The position numbers were made by a program, and so were the translations under genes. Source: Fidelibacterota bacterium (GTDB lineage Bacteria > Marinisomatota > Marinisomatia > SCGC-AAA003-L08 > TMED6). From it: DNA of 5,934 nt. Of this stretch, positions 5,750 to 5,934 are shown in pieces; position 1 is the first letter of the stretch, and every line of letters begins with the position of its first letter. The stretch covers positions 1-5,934 of the forward strand of contig JAAZYZ010000032.1 in assembly GCA_014239355.1 (NCBI GenBank), in the 5' to 3' direction. The notes beneath the pieces were generated by a model, which was not told where the DNA came from, ran no database searches, and was given only the letters and a program-made list of their open reading frames with translations.

Positions 5750-5777
5750 AAAATAAGCGTCGTTAAATAGATATCAA
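5750..5777 (-). promoter_or_regulatory. Candidate promoter for the 186-aa gene and downstream operon
   Basis: In the 75-nt gap upstream of the 186-aa gene, the minus strand has TTGATA (5777 down to 5772, five of six matches to TTGACA), a 16-nt spacer and TATTTT (5755 down to 5750, four of six matches to TATAAT). This would give a leader of roughly 20 nt. An overlapping alternative, TTAACG with a 16-nt spacer and TATAGG, is about as good. The support is only hexamer similarity in AT-rich DNA. Confidence 0.25.
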
Positions 5778-5799
5778 TATACTACATAGCTTATAACTT

Positions 5800-5934
5800 T
5801 TAATCATCACATTTTTCATGAACTTCAGTTTTAACTCCTTTGAAATGAATATGCTCATTTGGAATTAAAAAACTTGATAAGAGCTCAACTGCAATGATAT
5901 AAGATCCAATTGCAACTCCTGACCAATTTTGTGC
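5800..5934 (-). CDS. C-terminal 44 residues of an unidentified protein
   Basis: Reading in from the right edge on the minus strand, one frame stays open for 44 codons and ends with TAA at 5802-5800. The fragment starts AQNWSGVAIGSYIIAVELLS, a largely hydrophobic stretch that could be the last membrane helix (about residues 5-24). It continues SFLIPNEHIHFKGVKTEVHE and ends KCDD, a polar tail with three histidines and one cysteine. This suggests the end of an integral membrane protein with a hydrophilic C-terminal tail. I cannot assign a family from so little. It has the same orientation as the next gene, 75 nt away, and could be cotranscribed with it because no clear terminator lies between. 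Confidence 0.6.
   Translation of the reverse strand, partial: AQNWSGVAIGSYIIAVELLSSFLIPNEHIHFKGVKTEVHEKCDD

Noticed and set aside
5750..5797. Inverted repeat ATAAGC/GCTTAT upstream of the 186-aa gene as a terminator
   Set aside because: The stem is only 6 bp with a loop of about 30 nt and no T-tract, so it is not a credible terminator.

Overview
The window is a compact, strongly AT-rich piece of a bacterial chromosome. Several features suggest a diderm bacterium of the Fibrobacterota-Chlorobiota-Bacteroidota (FCB) assemblage, with Candidatus Marinimicrobia (SAR406) as the best guess: a Wzi-like outer-membrane barrel, a DUF3098-like small membrane protein, a secreted hydrolase ending in a dockerin-type calcium-binding tail, an MltG with an [10 protein letters not shown] active-site block, and little clear Shine-Dalgarno sequence. 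This assignment rests on memory of protein families, not on a search.

Layout from left to right. (1) On the minus strand, mltG (229-1251) overlaps by 14 nt the start of a UvrD/PcrA-type helicase gene that runs off the left edge. (2) A 107-nt divergent intergenic region (1252-1358) holds a perfect 20-bp palindrome beside a TATAAT box for mltG. (3) On the plus strand, a 63-aa two-helix membrane protein is followed after only 3 nt by tRNA-Asp(GUC). A UUCG-capped terminator comes next and probably serves both strands. (4) From 1665 to the right edge everything is on the minus strand. In transcription order this is the tail of an unidentified protein (5800-5934), a 186-aa secreted protein of unknown function, a DNPH1/Rcl-like 2'-deoxynucleoside 5'-phosphate N-hydrolase, a secreted serine hydrolase of the beta-lactamase/transpeptidase-like fold, and a Wzi-family outer-membrane barrel.

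The 186-aa gene, the DNPH1-like gene and the hydrolase gene lie 10 and 14 nt apart and look like one transcription unit. The barrel gene follows after 61 nt. Three of these four products are exported and one (DNPH1-like) is a cytosolic nucleotide-pool enzyme, so the unit has no single obvious pathway.

The most unusual item is the hydrolase. A complete eight-cysteine somatomedin-B-like module (about residues 268-302) sits inside the catalytic domain, between the YSN motif and the HNG motif, and a two-repeat dockerin-like module forms the C-terminus. I see no CRISPR array, insertion sequence, phage gene or replication origin.
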